Under the pieces are notes generated by a model. It made no database searches. It saw only the letters and a program-made list of their open reading frames with translations, and was not told where the DNA came from. Made by a program: the position numbers and the translations under genes. Positions 36,238 to 48,141 of a stretch of 64,000 nt of DNA are shown here, in pieces. This DNA is from Dipylidium caninum (Eukaryota; Platyhelminthes; Cestoda; Cyclophyllidea; Dipylidiidae), in the NCBI GenBank assembly GCA_017562135.1, contig QEYB01001088.1, forward strand, positions 61,427 through 125,426, in the 5' to 3' direction. Position 1 is the stretch's first letter, and each line of letters opens with the position of its first letter.

Positions 36238-37390
36238 ACACTAACATTGACCATCTCTGTCTCCTCCTTCATTACTGCTTGCGCATAAAGGGGGTGTGGA
36301 TACTTTAGTTGCCACCAAATCTTTCCCAAATAACTACACTGAAGCGAGGGAGCATCCACTCAGCCAGTTGGTGGTTGTTATTTCGCGTGTTCCTCGCTCT
36401 CGGCTCAGACTGATTAACCGACTCAACAGGCAAGGAGCCATGGAGCCAGCCAATACCGCTTTCACCCTACTTGGTCCACCAGTGGGGCGAATAGACCGAG
36501 TGGATCGCATCGAGTCAAGCTACCCATCTTGTACACTGCCACCCCAGCTCACTCCCAACCATATACATACATCTCACCGGGGACGTCTTTCCTCTAACTG
36601 TCATTTCGGTCACCAGTGCGCCAATGTGTCAGGTCCGTGACACCGGATGGCAGGTTAAAGTCGAACCCGCCGGCACTTCACCCCGATCCTAGCGGTCATT
36701 AAGCTCACCACCGGTCAGCGCGCCACTAAGGTGACCTCCTACGTGTGTAAGCCCCACGCCATTGAAGTTCCACGTTCTCGTCCATCTCGTCCGCCCCATC
36801 GCCTCACTTCACGTCTACTCGGCAGGGAAGGAAGAGTCTCACACGCACCCTCCCCCCCCCCCCCCAGACACGCTAACTTGAGCTACATACGTACGAATCG
36901 CCCCACGTATGCCACAAGTTGGCCGAGCCTGAGGCCGGTAATGAACCTGGAATAGTGGTAATCTGAGTTCCTGATCATATTCACACCTTATGTCGGGTGA
37001 GATACTGTGGAAGCGGCAAGTTCTGCTATCGTGCCATATCTCTAGATTGGGTCATTGAGCATTCCAGACACACAACTGACATTCACGCTGACTGACTACA
37101 ATAATTTCGTCGGAAGAATGGGCTGGACGAGTTCCTCAAGAAATTTCCTATGTTGACTAGGCAAATGAATTCATTGCTAGTAGAAAGTCCAGCTCCTGCA
37201 CCACACCTCACCCAATAAGGGGCAAGTGGGAGGAACGAGTCAAGATGGCGTCACGACGTAAACCAGCCATAGGGAGAAGGAGAGGTGGTCTAACTCCAAA
37301 ATAATGTAGTCGAAATACGAGTTAGGAAGGAAATTAAGCTATTCTGAATGCGAAATGTATTCGGACGAGTGAGACGAGAGTGGCCGTTGA
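36238..37390. other. convergent B2/A3 3' region
   Basis: Inverted counterpart of 17,721-18,870, with a C-rich run near 36,851-36,866. No gene seen. Confidence 0.6.
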
Positions 37391-38724
37391 CTAACGCTGA
37401 CAAGAGGGGAGGACTTGGGGACACAACATAGGTATCAGCTGGCAAAGAACTACTGAAGACGCCTGCTGGGTGGATAGAGTTGATGGCTCTGCCAAGATCT
37501 TAGTGAAACTTTCTCCACAGGTGGAGGCGGTATCCTCGGCACAAGGTAGAGAAGCCACGGCGGTGAAGACTGCTGGGGCAACTACAGGACAAGGGTTGGA
37601 GCAAGCCTCAGGGAAAGGAGCAGGGGCTGCTGTGGTGTAGACAGCAGCTGAGACATCGGAACACGATTTACTACAAGTTTCACGGCAAGGAGTAGGCGTC
37701 ACCGCGGTGTAGACTGTTGGATCGAACCGCAGGACATGTGTTGGCACAAGGAGCAGGAGTCACTGTGGTGTAGACTGTTGGCGCGACCTCAGGACATATG
37801 TGTTGGCACAAGGAGCAGGAGTCACTGTGGTGTAAACTGTTGGCGTGACCTCTGGACATGTGTTGGCACACTGCGCAGGAGCCACCGTGGTGTAGACTGT
37901 TGGCGCGACATCAGGACAAGGCTTTGTGCGGGTCTCGGCACACGGAGCAGCTGCCATTTCTGTGTGCACTGCAGCTACCACTTCCGGACACGTCTTTCCA
38001 CAAGTTTCATCACAGGGCGCTGAAACCACTTCGGTATATACTGTGGGCGTGACCTCCGGACATGGACCAGCGCTCACCTCGGCACAAGGAGCAGGAGTCA
38101 CCGCGCTGCACGGTGTAGGTTTTGCTCTAAAACCCGTTTTGCCACGTGCTTTGGTACACTTTTTGCCACAGGGAGCACGAGATACTTCGGTGTAGACTGC
38201 CGCAGCGGCTTTCGGACATGTGTCGGGACATGTCTCGTCACAACACGTGGAGGCAACTTTTGCGTAGATCTTGGGCGAAACCTCGGCACACACCTTAGGT
38301 GCCACGACGGTGCATGGAACGGCTAGTGCTTCAGAACAAGCCTTAGGAGCAACAATTGGACGTATGTTACGACAAACGTCGACGCATGCCTTAGGCTGTA
38401 TCTCCGCACGAATAGTAGAGCGGACATCAGTGCACGTCCAAGGGCCAACGTCAATATGAGAGTTGTAGCAGACGTCGGGCATAGTTTTACGCCCACTTTG
38501 GGACAGGAAGTGTGGCAGACATCTCCGCAGCATAGAGGGCCCATTCCTGCACGACCATTCAGATGGACATCGGCGCAAGGATTGGGAAACACGTTGGTGC
38601 AAACTGGCGGAAAAGTCTCAGTGATGATGTTGGGAATGGTATCGGGACAGACCGCCGCAGTGCAGACATCAGGGCAAATCTCGTGGAAGACAAAAGGCAT
38701 CACTGGAGGGCAAGATATCGGCAT
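37391..38724 (-). CDS. A3: Cys-rich repeat protein
   Basis: Best-preserved short A copy and the reference for A1. It starts MPISCPPVMPF at 38,724, 44-50 bp after TATAAAT, and ends VLPSCQR at 37,391, about 444 codons. One long frame covers most of the N-terminal and central parts. Small indels remain near 38,655 (an extra GCC codon-like insertion in CTAAVCP), 38,490 and 37,795. It contains only about three CANTC units (37,735-37,870). N-terminal modules: CPDVC, CCGDVCHTSCPKV, CVDVCRNI, CCDETCPDTCPKA. No signal peptide. It lies tail to tail with B2, as A1 does with B1. Confidence 0.7.
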
Positions 38725-38767
38725 CGTTGAGAAAGATTGTTGAAGCCGATCGCCAGCCAAAACCGCC

Positions 38768-38849
38768 ATTTATATTGCGCGGAGACCTCGTTTTCTTACC
38801 GCGTGATGCTGTCACATCACGAATTCTTATTGTGACTTTCTGCCACGTG
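38768..38849 (-). promoter_or_regulatory. A3 promoter
   Basis: CACGTG (38,849-38,844), GTGACAGCATCACGC and TATAAAT (38,774-38,768), as for A1 and A2. Confidence 0.75.
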
Positions 38850-39062
38850 TCTCTCACACTGCACGCCGATCTCTTGTGTTTCATATCGGATGGCTCCTGA
38901 CAACGTGTCTCCTTCGCAGCTTCACCGTCTTTCCTGACATAGGATGGTCGTCCGATACGAGATAGTCAAGTGTTCACTTGGTGAGACTGTGGCAATGAGA
39001 ATCGTCGACCACCTCACATTTCTCCACTTGGGTTAATGCGCAGTCTCCACCCTCAGACAGCG

Positions 39063-40842
39063 CCACAAGCGTGGAGAAATGTGGTGGGATGAAGAAGGCG
39101 AAGGCGAAGGCGAAGGCGAAGGCGAAGGAAAGGTGAGGGTTAGGGTGAGGGTGAGGGTGAGGTGAAGATGAAGTTGAAGAAAGCCGCAGGTGAGGTTGTT
39201 GCAGCGAGTGTCGAGTGTGGATTTGGGGTGGAGGAGACAGTTATCGGGCCGTGTGAGGTGTGGAAAGCTTTGTCCTATAGAAACATTTCGACGAAGCCTA
39301 ATTCGTCAAGCGCGGAGTCGGTGATTACTCGCGTCCCCTTCTTCACATTGTACACGGAGGTTAGACTCTGCCAACTCTTGGCCACTCTTCAACCGACAAA
39401 TGACACATCGAATGGAGGCGTGAATGAAGGTGTTCCGAGTTGAGGTGTCGCACCACATAGTAAGAAATGCCAGTGAGTACTTTGTACTGCCGTTTACCGC
39501 ACCCGAGTGCCTCACGGGAGAAAGAGGCACCAATGCGCCTCACCATCCCACGAGAAATTTGTTGGTGCTGCAAACTGATGGCCTGGCTCCTTCACCGCCT
39601 CACCGCCTCACAGCCTCATCGACCTCCCCCGCCTCACTATGCGATGGTGTGCATTTGGTGGTTGAGGAAGAGACAGAATGGGAGAGAATGTGGCAGAACG
39701 CGTTAGGGTGTCGGGTGAGACAAAGCATCGCAGTAGATGTCGTATGATGCGCAAGGTACACAGTGCTGACCAGCTTGAGGTGCTGCCAACACGAGAATGT
39801 GTCTCAGGTGGCAGTAGACGGGGTAGCCATAGACAGGCGGGATTTCACCAAGCCACAGAACAATGTGGCACAAAATGGCGAAGGAGAGGGATTGAATGCC
39901 TTCTGAGATCGCCTGTCCACTTCAGTGTTGCACCCTCCACAACACAATTCACCCACTTCAGCTGTCATTCGTGGAGGCATCCATGCGTTCGTCCACAGCA
40001 GAACGAAGAGAGCAGAGAGGAGAGCAGAGGAGAGCAGAGCAGAGGACAGTTAGGATTACTCCTCGTCGAATCAGTTCACTCTTTCAGCTCACATCCAGTC
40101 ATTGGCGTCCTTCGCCGTGGATGCGTCCCCAGAGACGTCGACGGTTAGTCGGTCCACCGCAACAGCATTGAAGGAGAGCATAGTCAAGATTGACTGACAG
40201 CCTACTCAGGTCGCCTGTCAACTTCATTGTTGCACCCTCGAGCATTCACCTACCTCACCTCCTACCCACACACGTCTCCACGCTTCCTCGCATCCGTCCG
40301 CCCTCTCCTTCCTGCCCCATACTATTTCCCCTCTTCCACTACCTTCTCCTTCCTCCTAGTCCTTACCCTGCCTCGGAGGACCTTCCTTTCACACTATTCA
40401 CCCTCTCCACCCCACCCCACACACCCCACCACCCCACCACCCCACCCCACCGTTGCCCATCCCATCCCACCCCTCCCCACTTTGCACCACAACCGGTAAC
40501 GAGTGGACCTGTAGTGGTGCAGTTGGGAGTACTCATGTCGTCATTTGTCGTCAATCCTTGGACATTGGAAAAGACAGCACGTAGTGGGAGTCAAGAGCTT
40601 GGACTATGGGGCACCGTTGTTGATGTGCATGGGTGCTAGTTGATGCGCGCGCGTATGCTAGGAAGTGGATAAGGCGGCTGGGGAGTGGTGTGGATGGGGG
40701 AGTAAGTGGAAAGGTGAGAAGAGAGTTGGAAGGAGGAGAAATGTGCAAATGTGGTAGTGTTTGCTTGTGTGTGGGCAGGAGAGGTGAGTGAAGTGTGCAA
40801 CCGAGTGCAATCTGGGATGTAGCTCATATTACAGCGGGACGC
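39063..40842 (-). repeat. block R, copy 5 (upstream of A3)
   Basis: Opposite orientation to copy 1. GCGAAG and TGAGGG/TTAGGG tracts lie at 39,097-39,163, the GAGCAGA tract near 40,003-40,045 and the CCCCACC tract near 40,405-40,452. On its far side it meets the C2 3' flank. Confidence 0.8.
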
Positions 40843-41274
40843 ACGAATGACAATTCCATACGAAGACGAATCGACCTCAGTGGCATTGCATTGTTTTCAC
40901 CAGTGAGGAGGTTGATTTTGGCTAGCTTTCGACTTCACAATTGGTCACGCAGCAAGACTGTCGTGATAAGGCAAGACAGATTCCAATCTGATAGGGGAAC
41001 CACATCGGCATTCAGGAAATGGACCCTCACGGTGAACAGACACTCACACTCGCCTACAGCTCTTATCGACGAATACACCGACTGCCATGAAAGGAACTTT
41101 CCACCAGATCACGAAGTCAGACACACAACACCTGCAAGGCTTGCCAACATTGGGTTGGATGAAAGGGAGGCGTGGCAGGAGAGGGGCAGCTCCCATCCGC
41201 TACGAGACAACGCGAATTGACCCGCACGCATTTGCGGACACAAGATAAGACGGTCAGGAGATAAACCAGAGTGA
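40843..41274 (-). other. C2 3' flank
   Basis: Inverted and clearly diverged copy of the C1 3' flank (31,160-31,590), with many substitutions. An open frame of ~140 codons on + crosses it, but the related flanks at 13,850 and 31,230 do not keep it, so I do not call a gene. Confidence 0.55.
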
Positions 41275-41280
41275 TTTATT
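41275..41280 (-). terminator. C2 poly(A) signal AATAAA
   Basis: Minus-strand AATAAA about 60 bp after the C2 stop. It is closer than in C1 because a 33-34 bp segment flanked by CGCA is missing. Confidence 0.75.
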
Positions 41281-41341
41281 TAGAAGCGATTATGAAAGGA
41301 GAGAAGGCTGCTGGGAATGTCAATTGCGCATGAAACGAAAT

Positions 41342-41674
41342 CTAGTAGAAGTGTCCAATGCATGAATGGGCACAGAGAGTGGGCACGGGCACTTGGCACG
41401 CCACACTCGACACTGGCACACAGACCTCATGGCACGTGTCGAGGCAGACAGTTTTGCGTACTTCGGGGCAGACATCGGCGCAGACCTCGGAAACGATCGT
41501 GGGGCAACACTTGTGGCAGATCTTGAAACAGAGTCCATGGTGGCTGTCGGTGCAGATCTTCGGACAGCAAGGTGGCCAGACGCATTGACACACCTTGGTG
41601 CAGACCTCCTCACGGACCACCTTTATCGGCTGTTGAGAGACGACAGGTGCCATTTGCGAACAAAGGATAGGCAT
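41342..41674 (-). CDS. C2: small Cys-rich protein, identical to C1
   Basis: Encodes the same 110-residue, 19-Cys protein as C1, from MPILCSQ at 41,674 to CIGHFY at 41,342. The DNA is identical to C1 over at least 41,366-41,869, because the translations agree in three frames there. The flanks on both sides differ by many substitutions and indels. The start choice rests on the TATA box at 41,743-41,736 and the Met-Pro family start. See C1 for the Cys pattern and possible roles. Confidence 0.75.
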   Translation of the reverse strand: MPILCSQMAPVVSQQPIKVVREEVCTKVCQCVWPPCCPKICTDSHHGLCFKICHKCCPTIVSEVCADVCPEVRKTVCLDTCHEVCVPVSSVACQVPVPTLCAHSCIGHFY

Positions 41675-41735
41675 GGTTTCCGTTGCTCTGATCGGTTCCT
41701 CGATTTCGCTGTCTTCTCGCTTCATCAACACCGTC

Positions 41736-41829
41736 TTTTTATACCCCCCTCAAGACGCTGTCACACGCTGTCACACGGTGTCTTCTCACGTTCGGTCTCG
41801 TGCTTCCCTACTCGTCTCGTCGACACGTG
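41736..41829 (-). promoter_or_regulatory. C2 promoter
   Basis: CACGTG (41,829-41,824), the doubled GTGACAGC and TATAAAA (41,743-41,736), identical to C1. Confidence 0.75.
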
Positions 41830-42950
41830 CCATCGTCCTTCGTCGTCGTCGAGGGGAGGCCTGCGCTGAGAGTTGAATGTGGTGCGACTGTGCTGACACC
41901 GCCTATTAACAATCAGTACTGGTAGATGGCTCGTCGCCAACTCGATGAGGCCATCGGCATATCGAGCAGTCTTCTGTCAATGGGGACGAACAATGATTCA
42001 ATAAATGTCTCCAGTCTGACGTGGTTGATATGCCGAGAGTGAGCTCAGCTGGCTGTCACACACACGGAGCTGAGGCTCCGTCGCGGATGCCTCGTCTACC
42101 ACCAGCCGTGAAATATTCATATGTTCGAGAAAATTCTGAGCTTTACACGTAGAATTGCAAAATTCCCTGCTGAATAGCCATCTCTCTCATCATTTCACGT
42201 CCGTTTTGTTCCGTTGGAAGTATGTTTAATGTGACTCACCGCGATCACAAAAGTGAACACCTCTTGACATGGGTGTCCCATTTCTCGAGAACACCTTGTC
42301 CCTACCCATCTTTTAGGGGGGGGGGAGGGGGCATGCTTCCCGTGTGCGTTCGAACGAATGCACTTGAGGTGGTAGCAAGGGCACTAGCCGTTGAGTTCTC
42401 GTTCCAAGGATATTCATCAATAGGGAGATTACGGCTTCAGAGTGATTGAAAAATGCTCTTTAAGATTGTTTCATGTCTCTCCTCAGAGCCCGATTCACAG
42501 GTGGCATTGCTAGCCGCCAACGCGAACGGAAGGGCAGATAGCGTAGAGGAAACTCATTCTGTGACAACTTCAAACTAAACAATGGCGGATATGTGAATGT
42601 GAAAATAAGCACAACTAGATGTGGAATATCTCCAAATGCGACGTGATATGGTGTGGATTTGGCAAGCAGAAGGGTGGTAGTGGGGAAAGAAGAAATTGGA
42701 GTGGTACACCACATTTGGTTTCAAGTCGTTTCCTCTCCGGGTTTGCATCGAGTGACTCCAGACCCTGTATCACAACAACTCGTACTTCAGCCCAGTGCTT
42801 TTAAGCCATATAATAGTAGTAGCTGTCATTATATTCGTTGACACTTCTTGACGCCTAGATGGAGTTGTCATGGACCGAGTTGGTGGTCGAGAGCAGCGAA
42901 TTTATGCGTTCAGTAGAGGCATAAGACCGCCTCCAGGGCTTGTGACACAT
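41830..42950. other. C2 upstream region
   Basis: Diverged inverted copy of the C1 upstream region. It contains a G10 run near 42,317-42,326. No conserved frame. Towards 42,590-42,950 it matches the spacer at 23,501-23,875. Confidence 0.55.
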
Positions 42951-44432
42951 GCGTTCCCGCTGCAATAGGAGCTACATCCGAGACTGCACTCAATTGCACT
43001 CTTCACTCACCCCTCCGTCACCCTCCGTCACCCGCCGCCAACTCCGCCCCTCCCCACCGCCCTCTCCGCTCCCACCCACAAGCACACACTGCCACACTGC
43101 CACATTGGCACATTCCTCCTCCTTCCACTTCGCTTCTCACCTCTCCACTTACGCCCCCATCCATACAGCTCCCCAACCGCCTTATCCACTTCCCAGCATG
43201 CGCGCGCATCAACTAGCACCCATGCCCATCAACAACGGTGCCCTTATAGTCCAAGCTCTTGACTCCCACTACGTGCTGTCCTTTCCAATGTCCAAGGATT
43301 GACGACAAATGACATGATGACTACTCCCAACTGCACGACTACAGGTCTACTCGTTACCGGTTGTGGTGCAAAGTGAGGAGGGGTGGGTTGGGGAGGTGAG
43401 GGTGAGTAGGGTGATAGGAAGATTCTCCGAGGCAGGGGTGAGGGCTAGGAGGAAGGAGAAGGTAGGGAAAGAGGAGAAATAGTATGAAGCAGGTAGGCGG
43501 GAGTGGACGGATGCGAGGAGGCGTGGAGACGTGCCTGGGTAAAAGGTGAGGTAGGTGAATTGTGTTGTGGAGGGTGCAACACTCAAGTGGACAGGCGAGC
43601 TGAGAAGGCTTTCAATCCCTCTTCTTCGTTCATTTTGTGCCACGTTGTTCTGTAGTTTGGTGAAACTTCACCTGTCTAAGGTTACCCCGTCTACTACCAC
43701 CTGAGACATATTCGCGTGTTGGTACCACCTCAAGCTGGTCAGGACGGTGTACCTTGCGCATCATACGACAACTACCGCGATGCTTGTCTCACCCGACACC
43801 TTAACGCGTTCTGCCACATGCTCTCCCGTTCTGTCTCTTCCTCAACCACCAAATGCACACCGTCGCACGTATAGGCCAGTCCGAGTTTTGCATAGTGGGG
43901 CGGGGGAGGGCGGTGAGGCGGTCAGGGAGCCAGACTGTCAGTTTGCAGCACCACCAAATTACGCGTGGGATGGTGAGGCGCATTGGTGCCTCTTTCTCCC
44001 CATGAGGCACTTGGGTGCAGAAGACGGCAGTACAAAGTACTGACTGACATTTCTTATTAAGTGGTCCGATACCTCAACTCGGAACACCTTCATTCACGCC
44101 TCACTTTGACGTGTCATTTGATCGGCGTGAAGACCGGCCAAGAGTTGGCAGAGACTAACCTCCGTGTATAATGTGAAGAAGCGGACACGAGTAATCACCG
44201 CCTCCGCGCTCGACGAATCAGCCTTCGTTGGAAATGTTTCTACAGGACAAAGCATTCCACACCTCACACGGCCCAATAACTGTCTCCTTCACCCCAAATC
44301 CACACTCAACGCTCGCTCCAACAACCTCGTCTGCGGCTTTCTTCAACTTCATCTTCGCCTTCGCCTTCGCCTTCGCTTTCGCTTTCGCTTTCGCTTTCGA
44401 CTTCATCCCACCACATCACTCGCTGCGTGTGG
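42951..44432 (+). repeat. block R, copy 6 (upstream of A4), diverged
   Basis: Shorter and much more diverged than copies 1-5. The start GCGTTCCCGCTG and the end CGTGTGGCGCCG are altered. A middle portion and the CCCTCA tract are missing, while a CTTCGC/CTTTCGC array remains (44,356-44,400). This is the oldest-looking copy, in keeping with the different repeat type in A4. Confidence 0.75.
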
Positions 44433-44781
44433 CGCCGTCTAGGAGTGGGGACTGCGCATCAACCCCAAGTGTGCGCGTGTCTGTGGAGAAACCGACGCCC
44501 AGTGTCAAAATACGCGATCGAGGGTAGACGAAGTATGCGGCACAGAGAGACAATAACATCTGACGTCAAGGCGTCACGTGGAGGAATGTGAGGTGGTCAA
44601 CGGTTCTCATCGCCACAGCCACATCGGGTGAACTCTTGACCACCTCCTATCTGACGGTCAGCCTGCCCGAAGGTGGGACTTGACTAGTGAGTGTCAGGAA
44701 AGACGCTGAAGCTACGAAGGAGACACGTTGTCAGGCGCCATCCGATGTGAAGCACAAGAGATCGGCGTGCAGTGTGAGAGA

Positions 44782-44882
44782 CACGTGGCAGAGACTTGAG
44801 CAAGTATCAGAGTAACAGCATAAGGATTCATGACGTGACAGCATCACGCGGAGAGAAGACGTGATGTCGGGGCAGTATAAAA
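44782..44882 (+). promoter_or_regulatory. A4 promoter
   Basis: CACGTG at 44,782-44,787, TGACGTGACAGCATCAC at 44,831-44,847 and TATAAAA at 44,876-44,882. It is closer to the B promoters than to A1-A3 around the CRE-like half. Confidence 0.75.
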
Positions 44883-44935
44883 GGCAGTGTTGGTTAGCGA
44901 TCGGCACGAACTAGATGAGGAGGCGATCTAGGATA

Positions 44936-47900
44936 ATGCCTCACGTCTTTACTCAATCAACGCCAGTGGCTCACCCTTCAGTGATGCCCTTGGTCTGCCA
45001 CGATATTTGCCCTGATGTCTGCGCGGCGGTCTGTCCCGACATCATACCCAACATCATCACTGAGACTTTTCCGCCGGTTTGCACCAACGTGTTTTCCAAT
45101 TCTTGCGCCGATGTCCATCTGAATAGTTGTGGAGGCGTGAGCCCTCTATGTTGCGGAGACGTCTGCCACACGTCCTGTCCGAAAGTGGTCCGTAATACTA
45201 TGTCCGACGTCTGCTACAACTCGCATATCGACGTGGCCCCCTGGACGTGCACTGGTGTCCGCTCTACTATTCGTGAGGAGATACAGCCTAAGGCATGCGT
45301 CGACGTTCGTCGTAACATACGTCCGGTTGTTGCTCCTAAGACTTGTTCTGAAGCACTAGCCGTTCCATGCACCGTCGTGGCACCTAAGGTGTGTGCCGAG
45401 ACTTCGCCCATAATCTACGCAAAAGTTGCCACCACGTGTTGTGACGAGACGTGTCCTAACACATGTCCGAAATCCGCTGCGGCAGTCTACAACGGAGTAA
45501 CTCGTGCTCCCTGTGGCAAAAAATGTAGCAAAGCATGTTGCAAAACGTGTTCCAGAGCGACACCTACACCGTGCAGCGCAGTGACTTCTGCTCCTTGTGC
45601 CGAGGTGAGCGTTGGTCCATGTCCGGAGGTCACTTCCACAGTATATACCGAAGTGGTTTCAGCGCCCTGTGGTGAAGCGTGTAATGAAATGTGTCCGGAA
45701 GTGGAAGCTACAGTGTACACCGCACTGACTCCTGCTCCGTGTGCCGAGGTTTGCCCATCAACGTGTAATGAGGTAGCCCGAGTAGTCTGCACGGCAGTGA
45801 CTACTGCCCCGTGTGCCGAGACCTGTTCAAAGCCTTGTCCTGAGGTCGCGCCAGTAGTCTACACCACAGTGGCTCCTGCTCCATGTGCCAACACTTGTCC
45901 TGAGGTGGCCCCATTTGTCTACTCCGCAGAGACTACTGCCCCGTGTGCCGAGACCTGTTCAAAGCCTTGTCCTGAGGTCGCGCCAGTAGTCTACACCACA
46001 GTGGCTCCTGCTCCATGTGCCAACACTTGTCCTGAGGTGACCCCATTTGTCTACTCCGCAGAGACTACTGCCCCGTGTGCCGAGACCTGTTCAAAGCCTT
46101 GTTCTGAGGTCGCGCCAGTAGTCTACACCACAGTGGCTCCTGCTCCATGTGCCAACACTTGTCCTGAGGTGGCCCCATTTGTCTACTCCGCAGAGACTAC
46201 TGCCCCATGTGCCGAGACCTGTTCAAAGCCTTGTTCTGAGGTCGCGCCAGTAGTCTACACCACAGTGGCTCCTGCTCCATGTGCCAACACTTGTCCTGAG
46301 GTGACCCCATTGGTCTACTCCGCAGAGACTACTGCCCCGTGTGCCGAGACCTGTTCAAAGCCTTGTTCTGAGGTCGCGCCAGTAGTCTACACCACAGTGG
46401 CTCCTGCTCCATGTGCCAACACTTGTCCTGAGGTGGCCCCATTGTCTACTCCGCAGAGACTACTGCCCCGTGTGCCGAGACCTGTTCAAAGCCTTGTCCT
46501 GAGGTCGCGCCAGTAGTCTACACCACAAGTGGCTCCTGCTCCATGTGCCAACACTTGTCCTGAGGTGGCCCCATTTGTCTACTCCGCAGAGACTACTGCC
46601 CCGTGTGCCGAGACCTGTTCAAAGCCTTGTCCTGAGGTCGCGCCAGTAGTCTACACCAAGTGGTCTGCTCCATGTGCCAACACTTGTCCTGAGGTGGCCC
46701 CATTGTCTACTCCGCAGAGACTACTGCCCCGTGTGCCGAGACCTGTTCAAAGCCTTGTCCTGAGGTCGCGCCAGTAGTCTACACCACAGTGGCTCCTGCT
46801 CCATGTGCCAACACTTGTCCTGAGGTGGCCCCATTTGTCTACTCCGCAGAGACTACTGCCCCGTGTGCCGAGACCTGTTCAAAGCCTTGTCCTGAGGTCG
46901 CGCCAGTAGTCTACACCAAAGTGGCTCCTGCTCCATGTGCCAACACTTGTCCTGAGGTGGCCCCATTTGTCTACTCCGCAGAGACTACTGCCCCGTGTGC
47001 CGAGACCTGTTCAAAGCCTTGTCCTGAGGTCGCGCCAGTAGTCTACACCACAGTGGCTCCTGCTCCATGTGCCAACACTTGTCCTGAGGTGGCCCCATTT
47101 GTCTACTCCGCAGAGACTACTGCCCCGTGTGCCGAGACCTGTTCAAAGCCTTGTCCTGAGGTCGCGCCAGTAGTCTACACCAAAGTGGCTCCTGCTCCAT
47201 GTGCCAACACTTGTCCTGAGGTGGCCCCATTTGTCTACTCCGCAGAGACTACTGCCCCGTGTGCCGAGACCTGTTCAAAGCCTTGTCCTGAGGTCGCGCC
47301 AGTAGTCTACACCACAGTGGCTCCTGCTCCATGTGCCAACACTTGTCCTGAGGTGGCCCCATTTGTCTACTCCGCAGAGACTACTGCCCCGTGTGCCGAG
47401 ACTGTTCAAAGCCTTGTCCTGAGGTCGCGCCAGTAGTCTACACCAAAGTGGCTCCTGCTCCATGTGCCAACACTTGTCCTGAGGTGGCCCCATTTGTCTA
47501 CTCCGCAGAGACTACTGCCCCGTGTGCCGATACCTGTTCAAAGCCTTGTCCTGAGGTCGCGCCAGTAGTCTACACCACAGTGGCTCCTGCTCCATGTGCC
47601 AACACTTGTCCTGAGGTGGCCATTTGTCTACTCCGCAGAGACTACTGCCCCGTGTGCCGATACCTGTTCAAAGCCTTGTCCTGAGGTCGCGCCAGTAGTC
47701 TACACCAAAGTGGCTCCTGCTCCATGTGCCAACACTTGTCCTGAGGTGGCCCCATTGGTCTACTCCGCAGAGACTACTGCCCCGTGTGCCGAGACCTGTT
47801 CAAAGCCTTGTCCTGAGGTCGCGCCAGTAGTCTACACCAAAGTGGCTCCTGCTCCATGTGCCAACACTTGTCCTGAGGTGGCCCCATTTGTCTACTCCGC

Positions 47901-48141
47901 AGAGACTACTGCCCCGTGTGCCGAGACCTGTTCAAAGCCTTGTCCTGAGGTCGCGCCAGTAGTCTACACCACAGTGGCTCCTGTACCTTGTGCGGATGCT
48001 ACCGCTTCCACCTGTGGAGAAAGTTCCGCCAAGATCTTGCCAGAGCCATCAACTCTATCCACCCAGCAGGCGTCTTCATTAGTTCTTTGTCAGCTGATTC
48101 CTGTGCTGTGTCCCCAGGTCCTCCCGTCTTGTCAGCGTTAG
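44936..48141 (+). CDS. A4: large Cys-rich protein with 44-residue repeats
   Basis: Family member with start MPHVFTQSTPVAHPSVMPLV at 44,936 and end VLPSCQR at 48,141, about 1,068 codons. The N-terminal ~300 residues align with A1-A3 (CPDVCAAVCPD, CCGDVCHTSCPKV, CCDETCPNTCPK). Then about sixteen 44-residue units follow (45,845-47,985), each with five Cys in PCANTC, PCAETC and SKPC, and each with two EVAP and VY motifs. So each unit is a 20+24 doublet of the ancestral A repeat. The first 500 codons are open. One-base indels near 46,443, 46,527, 46,660, 46,704, 47,401 and 47,619 break the array, and the same protein continues in another frame. The Ala/Thr/Pro/Val-rich stretches suggest an extended, cross-linkable protein. 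No signal peptide is seen. It lies tail to tail with truncated B3. Confidence 0.7.
45845..47985 (+). repeat. A4 coding tandem array, 132 bp x ~16
   Basis: Near-identical 132 bp units. Variant positions alternate along the array (VYTTV versus VYTKV after 46,780, and EVAPF versus EVTPF before 46,320), giving a 264 bp higher-order period. Confidence 0.9.

Noticed and set aside
40795..41220. 141-codon frame on + beside C2
   Set aside because: The homologous flanks at 13,850 and 31,230 do not keep the frame, and the product shows no recognisable motif.
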